Assembly (NCBI GenBank): GCA_018334615.1
Contig: JAGXLP010000007.1
Location: 8,409-14,061 of the forward strand
Length of the DNA stretch: 5,653 bases
Source of the DNA: Candidatus Bipolaricaulota bacterium
GTDB taxonomy: Bacteria; Bipolaricaulota; Bipolaricaulia; M55B111
Direction: 5' to 3'
Below are positions 5,634-5,653 of the stretch, piece after piece (position 1 is the first letter of the stretch; every line of letters begins with the position of its first letter). A program made the translations under genes and the position numbers. Below the pieces are notes generated by a model. It did no database searches. It saw only the letters and a program-made list of their open reading frames with translations, and was not told the origin of the DNA.

Positions 5634-5653
5634 TATGTTTTCCTCGTTAGATT

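Overview
The window carries six genes, all on the minus strand, separated by short gaps of 1 to 163 bases. It probably comes from an archaeon. The methionyl-tRNA synthetase is the four-zinc-knuckle type usual in archaea, several gene starts have TATA-like boxes at archaeal spacing with GGAGG- or GAGG-type ribosome sites, and a T7 run follows one gene. No rRNA, tRNA or other lineage marker is present, so the lineage cannot be named, and a bacterial source is not formally excluded.

In transcription order (high to low coordinates) the layout is as follows. A small stand-alone nucleotidyltransferase-fold protein occupies 5169-5633. A 140-base spacer with a TATA box and two inverted repeats follows. 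Next is a 400-residue FAD/NAD(P)H oxidoreductase that resembles apoptosis-inducing factor (AIF) over its whole length (3826-5028). A roughly 110-base spacer has a 25-bp interrupted palindrome at its edge. A short-chain dehydrogenase of the pteridine reductase/FolM type (2970-3716) then sits one base ahead of a FolB-type dihydroneopterin aldolase (2594-2968). An FdhD-family protein (1714-2499) has its own TATA-like box and a strong ribosome site before a TTG start. A 163-base spacer separates it from methionyl-tRNA synthetase (1550 down to the window edge, C-terminus missing).

The clearest functional unit is the folM-folB pair. FolB makes 6-hydroxymethyl-7,8-dihydropterin, and the FolM-type reductase could reduce dihydrofolate or dihydropterin, so together they point to folate-type pterin metabolism. 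FdhD is normally a sulfurtransferase that activates molybdenum or tungsten formate dehydrogenases, but this copy lacks the CxxC cysteines. The AIF-like flavoenzyme has no electron-transfer partner in view. No mobile element, CRISPR array or clear multi-gene defence system is visible. The most interesting points are the cysteine-less FdhD, the AIF-like protein with a symmetric element over its predicted transcription start, and the bacterial-style folate pair.
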